Shown one piece after another: positions 41,175 through 50,831 of a stretch of 64,000 nt of DNA. The DNA is from Keratinibaculum paraultunense. Its GTDB lineage: Bacteria; Bacillota; Clostridia; Tissierellales; Tepidimicrobiaceae. The stretch lies in NCBI RefSeq assembly GCF_016767175.1, contig NZ_CP068564.1:1302001-1366000 (forward strand), in the 5' to 3' direction. A program made the translations under genes and the position numbers. Position 1 is the first letter of the stretch; every line of letters begins with the position of its first letter. The notes under the pieces are model-generated. The model was not told the DNA's origin. It did no database searches and saw only the letters and a program-made list of their open reading frames with translations.

Positions 41175-43610
41175 TTAACTCAATTCAATTAAATTATAAT
41201 CTATATCTAATTCATCTAATATTTCTTTCTCTCTATTTTGGCAAGTAAATAACAATATTTGTTTTTCATTACTTACATTCTTTAAATACAAGAGTATATT
41301 CTTAAGTCTATCATTATCATATTGAATAAAACAATCATCTAATATCAAAGGAAAATGCCCATCTTCCATAGAGGAACTTACACTAAATCTTAATGCAAAA
41401 TATAGCTGATCTATAGTTCCTCCACTTAAACTATCTATATTAATTATTTCTTTAGTCATAGGATTTTCTACAGCAATATTTAAATCATCGTTTATTCTAA
41501 CCTGGTCATATTTTCCATTAGTTATAAAGTCCATAATACTGCTTACCTTTTTATTTATAGTAGGTGCAAATTGTTTATGTATCTCTTGAGAGATACTCTC
41601 TATGGTGTCTTTAGCTATTTCTATTGATTCTATTTTATTTTCATACTCCTTAATCAAACCATTTATTCTAACTATTTCCTCCTCTATTATCATCAATTGT
41701 TTCACATACTGATTTAAACTTATAATTCTTTCCTCTAATCTAACCTTTTCATTAATCTTTTGAGATAATATTTCTTCCATTTCTAATGTCTCTTGAGATA
41801 TATCTTCTATATCAATTTCTTTTATATCCTTAAAATAATCATCATCATAACCTTCTATACTACTTTTTAACTCATCTAAATTAAAATCCCCTAATATCTT
41901 ATCTAAAATATTAATTTTATTTTCTCTATCAATAATCAATGTATCATGTAATTTCTTATTCTCTAATCCCTCATTAAATTCATCTATAGTTTTAACATCA
42001 TTTTTAATTAAAATTTCATCTCTTTCTTTTACCCATGTCTGTATGTTCATGGTTTTATTGTTTATTTTTTCTAATATATCTTCTCTACTTTTAATTAATC
42101 TATGTTTTTTATCCAATCTATTTGTTTGGTTCATATACTTAAAATATATATTATCTTTTAATCTATTTAATTGAGATTTAGATTCACAATCATATTTGGA
42201 TAGTATAATCTGTTGCTCTTTTTCTATATTATGAATTTCTTTTTTCCTATCCTCTTCCCTTTTAGATAAATCATTTAATTGTCTTTCTAATTCATCTATT
42301 TCTTCATTTAATTTCTTTTTAAGGGATCTTGTATATAGAATCCCTCCAAATAAAGGAAGGGCTAAAAAAAACAATACTGCATTTACAAATCCTAATCCTA
42401 AACTCCCCAAAGTAAAAATTATAAATAGTATATTAGCTGTCTTTATCCTATTTTTCCTTTCTATTTTATCATTTATTTGAGTGTTTAAATTATCCAATCT
42501 ATTTTGATCGTTATTTAAAACAAGAAAATTTTTCTTTTCTTCCAATTCATCAAATAATTCCACATCTTCATATAGCTCATCTGGTACAACCCCTTCTATT
42601 ACCTCTCCTTTATCTTCTAATTTTAAAGCATTTATCTCTTTTTCCAGATGAGTTAAATCTTTGTTTAAATTTCTAATTTCTTCTGATACATGCTCTATAT
42701 TGGTCTCCAATTTCAAAACTTTAGAATAGTCATCAATGGATAATTGAGAATAAGGTTTAAGTTCGTCAATTTTTTTATCTATTGATTCTAATTCAGCTTT
42801 TATTTTTAAAGCCTCTTCATAATTTCTTTTTACATTTAATAGTTTTGCCTTTTTTAGTAGCTCTTTTAATTGATTTATTTCTTCAATCTTAGCTTTTATT
42901 TCTTTTTCTAACGTAGAAAATTTATCTAAACAATCCTGGTATTCTTCTTGTCTTATAAGTAAATACTTCCTCTCATCTTTTAGCTTTTCTAAATCCTTTA
43001 TAGCTTTTCCATAGGGCTTAGTATAAGCCTTCTTAGTACCAATTTGATCTAACTGCTTTTCTAAATATTCTATAGCATTTTTCACAGAAATATCATCATC
43101 TAAACTTGTACTTATATTAGCCAATCTATCCTTTACTTCTTTTGCTAAATTTGAATCCACTTGATTTCCCAACTGCTTTATGGATATGGTATTTCTATAT
43201 ACTAGATTGTTAAACCCAAAAAAATATATGCCTGGCAGATGAACCTTTATTCTTTCACCATTGTCTATATGATCTGTAATATCTTTTCCTGTTATATCAT
43301 CATAAACTATTACTTCACCTTTATTAAAATCCCTTTGAATTCTATAAGCTCTATCATTCTTATTAAACTTTATTACTCCTACATATTCTTCTCTATTCCA
43401 AGGCTTATATTTTTCAAGTTCCTCAAGATAAATTCTTCTTTTAACATAAGGCTTTAAAAATCCATAGAACATTCCATCTATAAAATTATGTATTGTAGTT
43501 TTCCCTGATTCATTACCTCCATATATAATATTTAATCCCTCTTGAAGGTAAATTACCTTCCTTTCAAATTTTCCAAAGGAAATTAAATTTAATTCTTGTA
43601 ATATCATCAT
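41175..43610 (-). CDS. SbcC/Rad50-like ATPase with central membrane segment (YhaN type)
   Basis: The 811-residue protein has an N-terminal ATPase half (IIYGGNESGKTTIHNFIDGM, Walker A near residue 35), long coiled coils (about 200-360 and 420-640), and a C-terminal half (LSGGTIDQLYFALRF signature and LILDDCFIQYD Walker B). A hydrophobic stretch near residues 390-430 (ILFIIFTLGSLGLGFVNAVL) interrupts the coiled coil, as in B. subtilis YhaN. There is no zinc-hook CxxC. With the nuclease-like YhaO protein encoded upstream (stop/start overlap) it should form a DNA-processing complex. Confidence 0.85.
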   Translation of the reverse strand: MMILQELNLISFGKFERKVIYLQEGLNIIYGGNESGKTTIHNFIDGMFYGFLKPYVKRRIYLEELEKYKPWNREEYVGVIKFNKNDRAYRIQRDFNKGEVIVYDDITGKDITDHIDNGERIKVHLPGIYFFGFNNLVYRNTISIKQLGNQVDSNLAKEVKDRLANISTSLDDDISVKNAIEYLEKQLDQIGTKKAYTKPYGKAIKDLEKLKDERKYLLIRQEEYQDCLDKFSTLEKEIKAKIEEINQLKELLKKAKLLNVKRNYEEALKIKAELESIDKKIDELKPYSQLSIDDYSKVLKLETNIEHVSEEIRNLNKDLTHLEKEINALKLEDKGEVIEGVVPDELYEDVELFDELEEKKNFLVLNNDQNRLDNLNTQINDKIERKNRIKTANILFIIFTLGSLGLGFVNAVLFFLALPLFGGILYTRSLKKKLNEEIDELERQLNDLSKREEDRKKEIHNIEKEQQIILSKYDCESKSQLNRLKDNIYFKYMNQTNRLDKKHRLIKSREDILEKINNKTMNIQTWVKERDEILIKNDVKTIDEFNEGLENKKLHDTLIIDRENKINILDKILGDFNLDELKSSIEGYDDDYFKDIKEIDIEDISQETLEMEEILSQKINEKVRLEERIISLNQYVKQLMIIEEEIVRINGLIKEYENKIESIEIAKDTIESISQEIHKQFAPTINKKVSSIMDFITNGKYDQVRINDDLNIAVENPMTKEIINIDSLSGGTIDQLYFALRFSVSSSMEDGHFPLILDDCFIQYDNDRLKNILLYLKNVSNEKQILLFTCQNREKEILDELDIDYNLIELS

Positions 43611-44704
43611 CCCACCTTACCTTTCATTAAAGCCTCTAACCCTATGTACAAAGCTTCTCTAACTACTTTATTCTCCAGATCCTTATTTTTCATAGCTTTT
43701 ATAAAGTATCCGATGATATTATCTTCATTTTCTTTTTCTAAACTATCTAAATCATAATCCATTACTGTATTATCTATTATCTCTATATAATAAAAATATT
43801 CTTCTAAGCTACTAACCATATCCTTTATATCTATTTCTAATTCACTATTAAGTATTCCTTCTAATTTTATTCTATATAGGTTCTTATTTAATCTAGCTTC
43901 ATCATCACAGTTTTTTATTTCATTGATTATATCAACATAGCCATAATTAGGATCTATTTTCAAAGTCTTTTCTAAAAACACTCTGTTACTAAAAGGAATA
44001 AATTCAATATTAGTCCCTTGTCCATCTATTTGACCTTGAATGATACCATGTTCACCTTGTTCTCCAAAATGCAAAGGCTCTGGGCTGCCACAATAAGCCA
44101 TTTTAGAAGATATGATATTGGGTTTATGTATATGACCTAATCCAATATAATCAAAGCCTAAATTGTTTAAATAATTTTTATCCAAAGGAAGGTATACACT
44201 TTCACTATCAAATATATCTCCATGTAGCAGTAATATATTTATATTTCCTTCCTCCACTCCCTCAAAAGAATCCAATATGTTTTCCTTGCATTCTGTTTTA
44301 TCCCAACTATAACCATAAATGCATGTGTTCTTTTCTGGAAATTCTATCTTTTCTATACCTGTTGTATTGAATATATTTACATTTTCAGACCATTCAATCT
44401 TTTTATACAAAGAAATGCTATTTATTGGATCATGATTCCCTGCTATAATCATTATATTTATATCCTTTGCTTGGCTTAAAATATCTCTAACTCTTTTTAT
44501 ATCTCCTAATGTAAAATATTTCTCCTCATAAAGATCTCCTGTTATAAATAAAAAATCCACTTTATCATCTATAGCTTTATCAACTATTCTTTCAAAAGTA
44601 TTCCATAGCTCTACTCTTCTATTTGAAGCTATATCTGTTGGAAAAGAATCATCTCTAAATTGTAATCCTAAATGTATATCTCCTGTATGAATGAATTTTA
44701 TCAT
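43607..44704 (-). CDS. SbcD/Mre11-like phosphoesterase (YhaO type)
   Basis: The 365-residue protein has all Mre11-family metal blocks: HTGDIHLGLQF, ITGDLYEEKY, IAGNHDP, LLLHGDIFD and IGLGHIHKPN. A C-terminal accessory part (about 260-365) follows. TGGAGGTATTAGA precedes the ATG. It is paired with a YhaN-type ATPase whose start overlaps its stop. Together they resemble Rad50/Mre11 and SbcCD and should cut abnormal DNA ends or hairpins; the substrate is not shown. Confidence 0.88.
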   Translation of the reverse strand: MIKFIHTGDIHLGLQFRDDSFPTDIASNRRVELWNTFERIVDKAIDDKVDFLFITGDLYEEKYFTLGDIKRVRDILSQAKDINIMIIAGNHDPINSISLYKKIEWSENVNIFNTTGIEKIEFPEKNTCIYGYSWDKTECKENILDSFEGVEEGNINILLLHGDIFDSESVYLPLDKNYLNNLGFDYIGLGHIHKPNIISSKMAYCGSPEPLHFGEQGEHGIIQGQIDGQGTNIEFIPFSNRVFLEKTLKIDPNYGYVDIINEIKNCDDEARLNKNLYRIKLEGILNSELEIDIKDMVSSLEEYFYYIEIIDNTVMDYDLDSLEKENEDNIIGYFIKAMKNKDLENKVVREALYIGLEALMKGKVG

Positions 44705-44767
44705 TCTAATACCTCCATAATTTCACTAATTTATTAAAATTATATCACATATTTATGAATTAAAAAA

Positions 44768-44823
44768 TAACAAGTCCCACAGAAAACGTTATTAATTCAC
44801 AATTTCCCATGGAACTTGAAAAG
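44768..44823 (-). terminator. Terminator of the downstream EIIA gene
   Basis: On the minus strand CAAGTTCCAT and GTGGGACTTG form a 10-bp stem with a 26-base loop, followed by TTATTTTTT. Confidence 0.6.
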
Positions 44824-44829
44824 TTTATA

Positions 44830-45312
44830 CTAAATTAATTCTATTGTCATTATAATTTGATTCCCTCTTTCTACATCCCCAGTATTTTTCTCCATCTTTT
44901 TTACTTTATCCATATTAGTAATTATTATAGGTGTAATTGGAGATTTGCCTTTTTCTTCTACTAATTTAGGATCAAATTCCATCAATGGATCTCCTTTTTT
45001 TACTTTTGCATCCTTTTTCGTAAGCCTTTTAAATCCTAATCCATTCAATTCAACAGTATCTAATCCAATGTGTATGAGTATTTCCAAACCTTCCTTTGTA
45101 ATTAATCCAATAGCATGATTGGTAGGAAATATAGTAGCAACTTTCCCATCTATAGGCGACACTATTTCCCCATCCACTGGTTCTATGGCTACTCCATCTC
45201 CAACCATCTTATCTGAAAAAACTTTATCTGGTACTTCTTCTATGGGGATTATCTTTCCTGTCATAGGTGATGTTAATTCTACTATTTTGTTTTTTTTGAA
45301 GAAATTTAACAT
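44830..45312 (-). CDS. PTS glucose-type EIIA protein (copy 2)
   Basis: The 160-residue single-domain protein has the EIIA-Glc fold motifs SPMTGKIIPIEEVPDKVFSD, GDGVAIEP, TNHAIGLITKEGLEILIHIG (first His helper, second His phosphorylated) and PITPIIITNMD. It accepts phosphate from HPr and passes it to a PTS permease. No EIIB or EIIC gene is in the window. It is a paralog of the EIIA encoded 135 bp upstream, with its own start region and terminator. Confidence 0.92.
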   Translation of the reverse strand: MLNFFKKNKIVELTSPMTGKIIPIEEVPDKVFSDKMVGDGVAIEPVDGEIVSPIDGKVATIFPTNHAIGLITKEGLEILIHIGLDTVELNGLGFKRLTKKDAKVKKGDPLMEFDPKLVEEKGKSPITPIIITNMDKVKKMEKNTGDVERGNQIIMTIELI

Positions 45313-45412
45313 TTTACTTCTCCTCTCCTATATTTAATTTCATTGAACTTACACACTCAAGTTTATTAATTTATTATATCATGTATTATACCATTAATAA
45401 CTATTAAACATA

Positions 45413-45446
45413 AAAATAAGGCAGGGAAAATATCCTTGCCTTATTT
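45413..45446 (-). terminator. Terminator of the upstream EIIA gene
   Basis: AAATAAGGCA and TTGCCTTATTT form the stem around a GGGAAAATATCC loop that can also pair internally. T-rich sequence follows on the minus strand, directly after the stop at 45448. Confidence 0.75.
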
Positions 45447-45447
45447 A

Positions 45448-45951
45448 CTAATATTTACTTTTCTTTAAAGTTACAGTCATTATATTAGAAATACCTTTTT
45501 CAACCTCTCCTTCAGCTTTTTCTAATGTTTCCACTCTACCCATATTAGTTATAACTACCGGTGAAATTATGGACTTTCCTTTTTCTTTTAATATTTCCAA
45601 ATCTGCTTCTAATATAATATCTCCTTTTTTTACCTTTTCCATGAGAGCAACATGTTGAGTAAATCCTTCACCTTTTAATTTTATTGTATCTAACCCTATA
45701 TGTATCAATAATTCTATACCTTCTTCAGATCTGATAACTAAACAATGATTAGCTTTATACGTACTTGTTATCTCTCCATCAAAGGGTGCTATCACCTTAC
45801 CATCTGTTGGCTCAATTGCCACACCATCTCCTAATCGTTTAGTAGAAAAACCTTCATCATCTATTTCCTCCAATGGTATTATTTTACCTGATATTGGTGA
45901 GACTATTTCTATAGGTTTATTCTTTCTAAAAAAATTTAACATATAACCCAC
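45448..45951 (-). CDS. PTS glucose-type EIIA protein (copy 1)
   Basis: The 167-residue protein has SPISGKIIPLEEIDDEGFST, GDGVAIEPTDGKVIAPFDGE, ANHCLVIRSEEGIELLIHIG and SPVVITNMG, the complete EIIA-Glc core with both histidines. It and the second copy each carry an N-terminal LNFF(R/K)KNK segment before the core, so they are recent paralogs rather than domains of a split permease. A terminator separates them, implying separate transcripts. The cognate permeases must be elsewhere. Confidence 0.92.
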   Translation of the reverse strand: MGYMLNFFRKNKPIEIVSPISGKIIPLEEIDDEGFSTKRLGDGVAIEPTDGKVIAPFDGEITSTYKANHCLVIRSEEGIELLIHIGLDTIKLKGEGFTQHVALMEKVKKGDIILEADLEILKEKGKSIISPVVITNMGRVETLEKAEGEVEKGISNIMTVTLKKSKY

Positions 45952-46041
45952 CTCTTTCCCCTTTATTATAGTTATTATAACATATTTATATATGTAAAAA
46001 TAATTTAAAATAAGATTATTACATATTTACAACAGATTATT

Positions 46042-46755
46042 CTATTTTTCAGCTTTACATAAATTAGCTATATATAAATTCATAAAAGCTTGATAAAGAC
46101 TAATTATAAAAACTCCTAAACCGAAAACTATCCTATTGGTTTCTGCTGCTTCCATATTAGGTAATTGCCCTACTAAGGACGCAACTATTAATAATCCTAA
46201 TAACTTAAATACATGTTTTTTACCTATCTTAAATCCGCCTTTTATGGAATTTATAATATTGTCATCATTATATACCAAAAAATTTTGAGCTATATTTGTT
46301 AACATACTTAAAAAAATCATTGCAATTAAATATAATATTAAATTAAATATCATAAATTCAAAGTTTGTTGTTGATAATACAAAATGTCTAATTAAAAAAG
46401 ATAATACTAAGATTATTAAAATATAAAGTAAATTTAATCCTAATATTCTAAAATAAAAAGAAAAAGTATTGATAAATAAATTACCAATATCTATGCTTTC
46501 ATTTCTTATAACTTTCTTAGCAAGTACAAAACCATAAGTACCTATGTACGTTTCTAATAATATAAATATTAAAAATATAATTGCATTTTTAATATTTAAA
46601 ACTTCTTCTAGACTATCACTTATACCAATATTATCTAATATAAGAGTAACAACATTTGAATCTTTTATTACAAATGCCAAAATTATAGATAATATAAAAA
46701 ATAATATAAAATACTTGAAATTACCTATATATTTTTCAAATACTTCATCTAGCAT
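46042..46755 (-). CDS. Multi-pass membrane protein of unknown function
   Basis: The 237-residue protein has about six hydrophobic helices (for example YFILFFILSIILAFVI, NAIIFLIFILLETYIGTYGF, LLYILIILVLSFLIRHF). The SIKGGFKIGKKHVFKLLGL segment resembles membrane proteins with a glycerophosphoryl- or YciC-like helical fold. No catalytic motif is visible. Its start overlaps the end of the zinc-peptidase-like gene by 11 bp, so the two are translated together and may work as a pair. Confidence 0.7.
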   Translation of the reverse strand: MLDEVFEKYIGNFKYFILFFILSIILAFVIKDSNVVTLILDNIGISDSLEEVLNIKNAIIFLIFILLETYIGTYGFVLAKKVIRNESIDIGNLFINTFSFYFRILGLNLLYILIILVLSFLIRHFVLSTTNFEFMIFNLILYLIAMIFLSMLTNIAQNFLVYNDDNIINSIKGGFKIGKKHVFKLLGLLIVASLVGQLPNMEAAETNRIVFGLGVFIISLYQAFMNLYIANLCKAEK

Positions 46756-47704
46756 AAAAATCCTCCTTATTTATTAATATCTTTTCAACTTCACAATCAA
46801 ATCCAGATACTATATCATCATTATTACATATTTCTATATATTTTTGTATTATCCTTCTATGTTTTAAATTTTTTGTCCAATCATCTAAAATTAATACTCC
46901 TTCTTTATCATAAATAGTAGTTATAATATGATAGCCTATAGTATATATGTTTAATTTCTCTATATTTTTTGGTTCCTTAATACCTTTATATTCTTTTAAT
47001 ATTATCTGATTTAATATTTCAAATTCATTTTTTAATAATAATAAACTTCTTTTAGTTAATGTTCCAGTGGGATCATCAGATATTAAATATGGACCATGTT
47101 GCACTAAACAAGCAATACCTTCTTCTATTATTTTTGATATAGTCTTATGAGCTAATACATTAGCAGTAAATAATGTTTCTATAAAAAAAATAAATCTATT
47201 TTTAAAACTAATATTTCTACTATGATACAATTCATGACTAATGATTTTTATAAATTCATTAATATTTCCTATATACTTAGCATAATTGATATATATTTTC
47301 TTTCTGCCAAGGGTAAATCCTCCATCATTTCCTCCAATATATAAGTATATATTAATATTTAAAGACATATCACTAGGTACTATTTTATATGTTTTATCTA
47401 TAGCTTTATCTAATATATTTCGTTTATTTGTTTCTATATATTTTATATCATCTCTTAGTTGAAATAAGTTATCCCTTACTTTATAAAATCCATACCTGTC
47501 CTTATAGTTTTGAAATTTCATCATATTTTTTATTTCTTCATTAACACTTTTAGCATTTGTTTCCATATTATTAATTAAGCACTCATGTTCCAAAAATCCT
47601 CTAAATCCTTTTGTACTTGTAAATTTTTTGAACTTTTTGTTATCAAATGTATTCTCTCTTATTAATTCTTCAAAAGCTATTAAACTATCCATATTTAATT
47701 TCAC
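46745..47704 (-). CDS. Putative zinc-dependent peptidase (HExxH), DUF5700-like
   Basis: The GTG start follows AGGGGGAAAAAA. The 319-residue protein has a zincin motif HELYHSRN (HExxH, about residue 157). A downstream EEGIACLVQHGPY (about 190-202) could supply the third zinc ligand. The order resembles predicted zinc peptidases of the DUF5700/DUF2268 kind. No signal peptide or membrane helix is evident, so it may be cytosolic. It is the first gene of a pair with a multi-pass membrane protein. The substrate is unknown. Confidence 0.7.
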   Translation of the reverse strand: MKLNMDSLIAFEELIRENTFDNKKFKKFTSTKGFRGFLEHECLINNMETNAKSVNEEIKNMMKFQNYKDRYGFYKVRDNLFQLRDDIKYIETNKRNILDKAIDKTYKIVPSDMSLNINIYLYIGGNDGGFTLGRKKIYINYAKYIGNINEFIKIISHELYHSRNISFKNRFIFFIETLFTANVLAHKTISKIIEEGIACLVQHGPYLISDDPTGTLTKRSLLLLKNEFEILNQIILKEYKGIKEPKNIEKLNIYTIGYHIITTIYDKEGVLILDDWTKNLKHRRIIQKYIEICNNDDIVSGFDCEVEKILINKEDFYAR

Positions 47705-47789
47705 TTTTTTCCCCCTATTCCTAAAAATTCTATATTAAATATTTACGCATATTAGGAATAGAATATGATAAACTACATTATTTTAAATT

Positions 47790-48668
47790 TTAATTTTCCC
47801 CTTCTATATTTTTTAACCAATTTTTAAACTTATCCATTTGCTCCATTGTTTCTCTGTAACCTTGTTCATATAAATCATTTAATTTATTAACATCCTTTTC
47901 TAGTCTACCTACCTTTATTTCATCTATAGGTCTAAATGCATATACAAGACCCTCTTTTTCTAATTTCTCAATTTTTTCTAAGGTTTTATTATATTTAATA
48001 TGCCTTACCTCAATAGCATGTAATACTTTGGGATATTTTTTAAGATAAAGTTTTGAAAATGGTCCTAATTTCTGTGGCTCTTTCCTATACCCTTTGTTCC
48101 TAGTTAAAACCACTACATTATATTTATTTCCATCTTCTATGGATTTTTCAATTGGAATAGAATCTGTAATTCCACCATCAAAATATAATTTCCCATCAAT
48201 TTCTACAGGCGGAGATAATATAGGTAAACTGCTTGATGCTCTAAGAATTCTACCCATAAGTTCTACGCCCTTAAATTGGGACTTCTCAAAATAAGCTGGT
48301 TTACCTGTTGAACATTCTGTAACACACACCTTAAAAACAGTTGGAGATTTTTCAAAAGTTTCATAATCAAAAGGTACTAAATCATTAGGTAATGTATCAA
48401 ATAAGAAATCCATATTAAAAAAACTTTTACCTATTATCCAATGCTTTAGACCTGAATAATCCTTGTGGTTTACATAGTCTACAAATACTTTTTTGTTTCT
48501 CTCACGCTGTTCAGCTACAAAATTAGCTCCATTGTTAGCACCAGCTGATACTCCTATTACGTATGGAAATTTAATATTTTCATCCATAAGGGCAGCAAGA
48601 ACCCCTGATGTATATGCTCCTCTCATACCGCCACCTTCAAGAACTAAACCTATTTTAGCATTTATCAT
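47790..48668 (-). CDS. Patatin-like phospholipase
   Basis: The 292-residue protein has the oxyanion loop EGGGMRGAYTSGVLAAL, the nucleophile elbow GVSAGANNG (GxSxG) and the second catalytic residue in FDGGITDSIPIEKS (DGG). This is the bacterial YjjU-like patatin group. It should hydrolyse acyl esters of lipids in the cytosol. It is monocistronic, about 270 bp after the amidase gene. Confidence 0.92.
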   Translation of the reverse strand: MINAKIGLVLEGGGMRGAYTSGVLAALMDENIKFPYVIGVSAGANNGANFVAEQRERNKKVFVDYVNHKDYSGLKHWIIGKSFFNMDFLFDTLPNDLVPFDYETFEKSPTVFKVCVTECSTGKPAYFEKSQFKGVELMGRILRASSSLPILSPPVEIDGKLYFDGGITDSIPIEKSIEDGNKYNVVVLTRNKGYRKEPQKLGPFSKLYLKKYPKVLHAIEVRHIKYNKTLEKIEKLEKEGLVYAFRPIDEIKVGRLEKDVNKLNDLYEQGYRETMEQMDKFKNWLKNIEGEN

Positions 48669-48821
48669 ATCTTCATCACCTCTATATGAATTTTAACATA
48701 TTTTCTATAAAATTTTTACACCTTTTTCCCTTTTTGAATAATAAGTTGAATCTATATCTTATAAAACTAAAACTACTGCTTTTACTAAAATTATTGGTAA
48801 TATATAACTCTTAATCTGTAG

Positions 48822-48860
48822 TGTGAAAAAGAACCCACTGAATATAGGTTCTTTTTCACA
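48822..48860 (-). terminator. Terminator of the CwlD-type amidase gene
   Basis: TGTGAAAAAGAACC and GGTTCTTTTTCACA form a 14-bp perfect stem with an 11-base loop about 75 bp after the amidase stop. Otherwise 48669-48935 holds nothing I can assign. Confidence 0.65.
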
Positions 48861-48935
48861 TTATCTAGTTTATTGATTTTATGTATTTTCTTATATCTTC
48901 TTGTCCGCTAAAAATTCTATAATATTTTAATTATA

Positions 48936-49589
48936 CTACTTAATATAACATCTTAATCCTTCAACTATTCCATCTACTATCTTGTTTTGGTATTCATCTT
49001 CTGTCAGCAGATTTGCTTCATTCCCATTAGATAAAAATCCACATTCTACTATTATGGCAGGCATTTTCGTTTGATTTAATACTATTAAATCTTCCCTTTC
49101 CACTATCCCCTTATTGTTAGCTCCAGTACTTATCAAGAGCTGATCTAATATCATCTGAGCTAATGTCTCATTAGCATTACTTTCCCTATTAGGAAAATAT
49201 AAAACTTGGGCACCATTAGTATTGCTGTTATCTTCAATAGAATTACAGTGAATACTAATAAATACTCTAGCTCTTTTTCTATTTGCAAATCTAGCCCTAT
49301 CTCTATTATCCACATATTCATCTACATTCCTAGTTAAGAGTACTTTATAATCCATAGATTTTAATCTTTCATATAATTTTTTGGATATATCCAAATTTAT
49401 ATCTTTTTCATAACTACCGTTAATACCAATGGTTCCAGGATCATACCCACCATGTCCAGGATCTATTACTATAATATTACTTGTCCCAAAAATTCTTCCT
49501 ATTAAAGAAGAGGATCGATGAAATATTTGTAAAACAATAAATACTAAAAGGATTAATAAAAGTAAAAACCTCAATCGTTTAAATTTCAT
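48936..49589 (-). CDS. cwlD: N-acetylmuramoyl-L-alanine amidase, CwlD-like
   Basis: The ATG at 49589 follows GGAGGAATTCTAT and gives 217 residues. An N-terminal signal or anchor helix (FLLLLILLVFIVLQIF) precedes an Amidase_3 domain. The domain has zinc ligands in IDPGHGGYDPG, YEKDINLDI (Glu), ISIHCNS, and the catalytic Glu in IVECGFLSN. Size and single-domain layout fit CwlD, which removes peptides from cortex muramic acid so that muramic delta-lactam can form. It could also be another small amidase. Confidence 0.82.
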   Translation of the reverse strand: MKFKRLRFLLLLILLVFIVLQIFHRSSSLIGRIFGTSNIIVIDPGHGGYDPGTIGINGSYEKDINLDISKKLYERLKSMDYKVLLTRNVDEYVDNRDRARFANRKRARVFISIHCNSIEDNSNTNGAQVLYFPNRESNANETLAQMILDQLLISTGANNKGIVEREDLIVLNQTKMPAIIVECGFLSNGNEANLLTEDEYQNKIVDGIVEGLRCYIK

Positions 49590-49650
49590 ATAGAATTCCT
49601 CCATTCATTATTGCTATATTTTTATTCATTTAATTCCCCCCATAAATAAT

Positions 49651-49706
49651 AAAAAACTATGTCTAAATCTCAATAATATAATATCAAGATTTAAAACATA
49701 GTTTTT
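49651..49706 (-). terminator. Terminator of the two-component operon
   Basis: AAAAACTATGT and ACATAGTTTTT pair, with an inner AAATCT/AGATTT helix. Ts follow on the minus strand after the kinase stop. Confidence 0.75.
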
Positions 49707-49757
49707 CCGTTTTTTCTTAATGAAAGCTTACGATTTTCTTACAATTTCCTAAAAATT

Positions 49758-50831
49758 CTATGCAGGCAATTTTACAACCATCTCTGTTGTTTCATTTTCA
49801 CTTTTTGCATCAATACTTCCATTATGTGCTACCACTATGGATTTTGCAATTGCAAGTCCAAGTCCTGCAGAACCTGTTTTAGCATCTCTTGAAGGGTCCA
49901 TCCTAAAAAATTCATCAAAAATATGTTCTAACTTCTCAGCTGGTATTGTAGGTCCTTTATTAATAACACGAATATTAATAAAGCTTTCATCATCTTTATT
50001 TACTGTAACATCTATAGTATTCTTCGTATATGAATAATTAATTGCATTTCTAATTATATTGTCAATAACTCTTTCGATTTTATTTGGATCAATAGACAAT
50101 ATAATTTCAGGCTCAATATCACTATTTATATTTAATTTTTTCTCCTTCAATAATGGCTTAAATTCATATATTATTTGCTCCATCATAAAACTAAAATCTA
50201 CTGGAGTTTTTTCCAGTACTATATCCTTAAGATTATAGCGAGTAATATCAAAAAATTCATTTATTAATTCTTCAAGCCTTAGTGCTTTGTCATAGCAAAT
50301 CTGTAGATATTTCTTTTTAAATCTTTCACTTAGGTCATCTTCCTCTTTAAGAATATTTAAATAGCCTAAAATTGATGTCAGTGGTGTCTTTAAATCATGG
50401 GCTAAGTATACTATTAAATCTTCTTTTCTTTTTTCTGATTCCCTGGCTATCCTCTCATTTTCTCTTAGATTAAATTTGATCCTATTCATGTACTCATTTA
50501 CTTCTTCTAAATCTCTAGACAGAAATATTGGCTTATCATCTTTTACATGTATTTCCTCCATTGCAGCCAAAATCTCATCCATATACTTTAATGTCTTTTT
50601 AAAATATATTAAAATTATAGTAAAATATCCAAGTATTAAAATTAAAAATACTACAAAAACCTTATTGTTATTGGCCCAATGATAAAATGGATAAAAAAAT
50701 TCATCTCCATAATAAATCCTTGTACCCAATACCGATTTGAATACAAAAAACATGAATATTATAAATATAGTATATAATGCAGACCAAATTAAGCATTTTT
50801 TCTTAATTTTATTTTTTATATGCTCACTCAA
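49758..50831 (-). CDS. Sensor histidine kinase, VanS-like
   Basis: The 357-residue protein has two membrane helices (about 15-33 and 58-76) around a short extracytoplasmic loop. The HisKA motif YLAHDLKTPLTSILGYL (phosphorylated His near residue 145) and a HATPase domain with NIIRNAINYS and SAGLGLAIAKSIV follow. Its start overlaps the regulator gene by eight bases. Short-loop, two-helix sensors of this kind include VanS. No vanHAX or other resistance genes are near, so the signal is open; envelope sensing is inferred. Confidence 0.88.
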   Translation of the reverse strand: MSEHIKNKIKKKCLIWSALYTIFIIFMFFVFKSVLGTRIYYGDEFFYPFYHWANNNKVFVVFLILILGYFTIILIYFKKTLKYMDEILAAMEEIHVKDDKPIFLSRDLEEVNEYMNRIKFNLRENERIARESEKRKEDLIVYLAHDLKTPLTSILGYLNILKEEDDLSERFKKKYLQICYDKALRLEELINEFFDITRYNLKDIVLEKTPVDFSFMMEQIIYEFKPLLKEKKLNINSDIEPEIILSIDPNKIERVIDNIIRNAINYSYTKNTIDVTVNKDDESFINIRVINKGPTIPAEKLEHIFDEFFRMDPSRDAKTGSAGLGLAIAKSIVVAHNGSIDAKSENETTEMVVKLPA

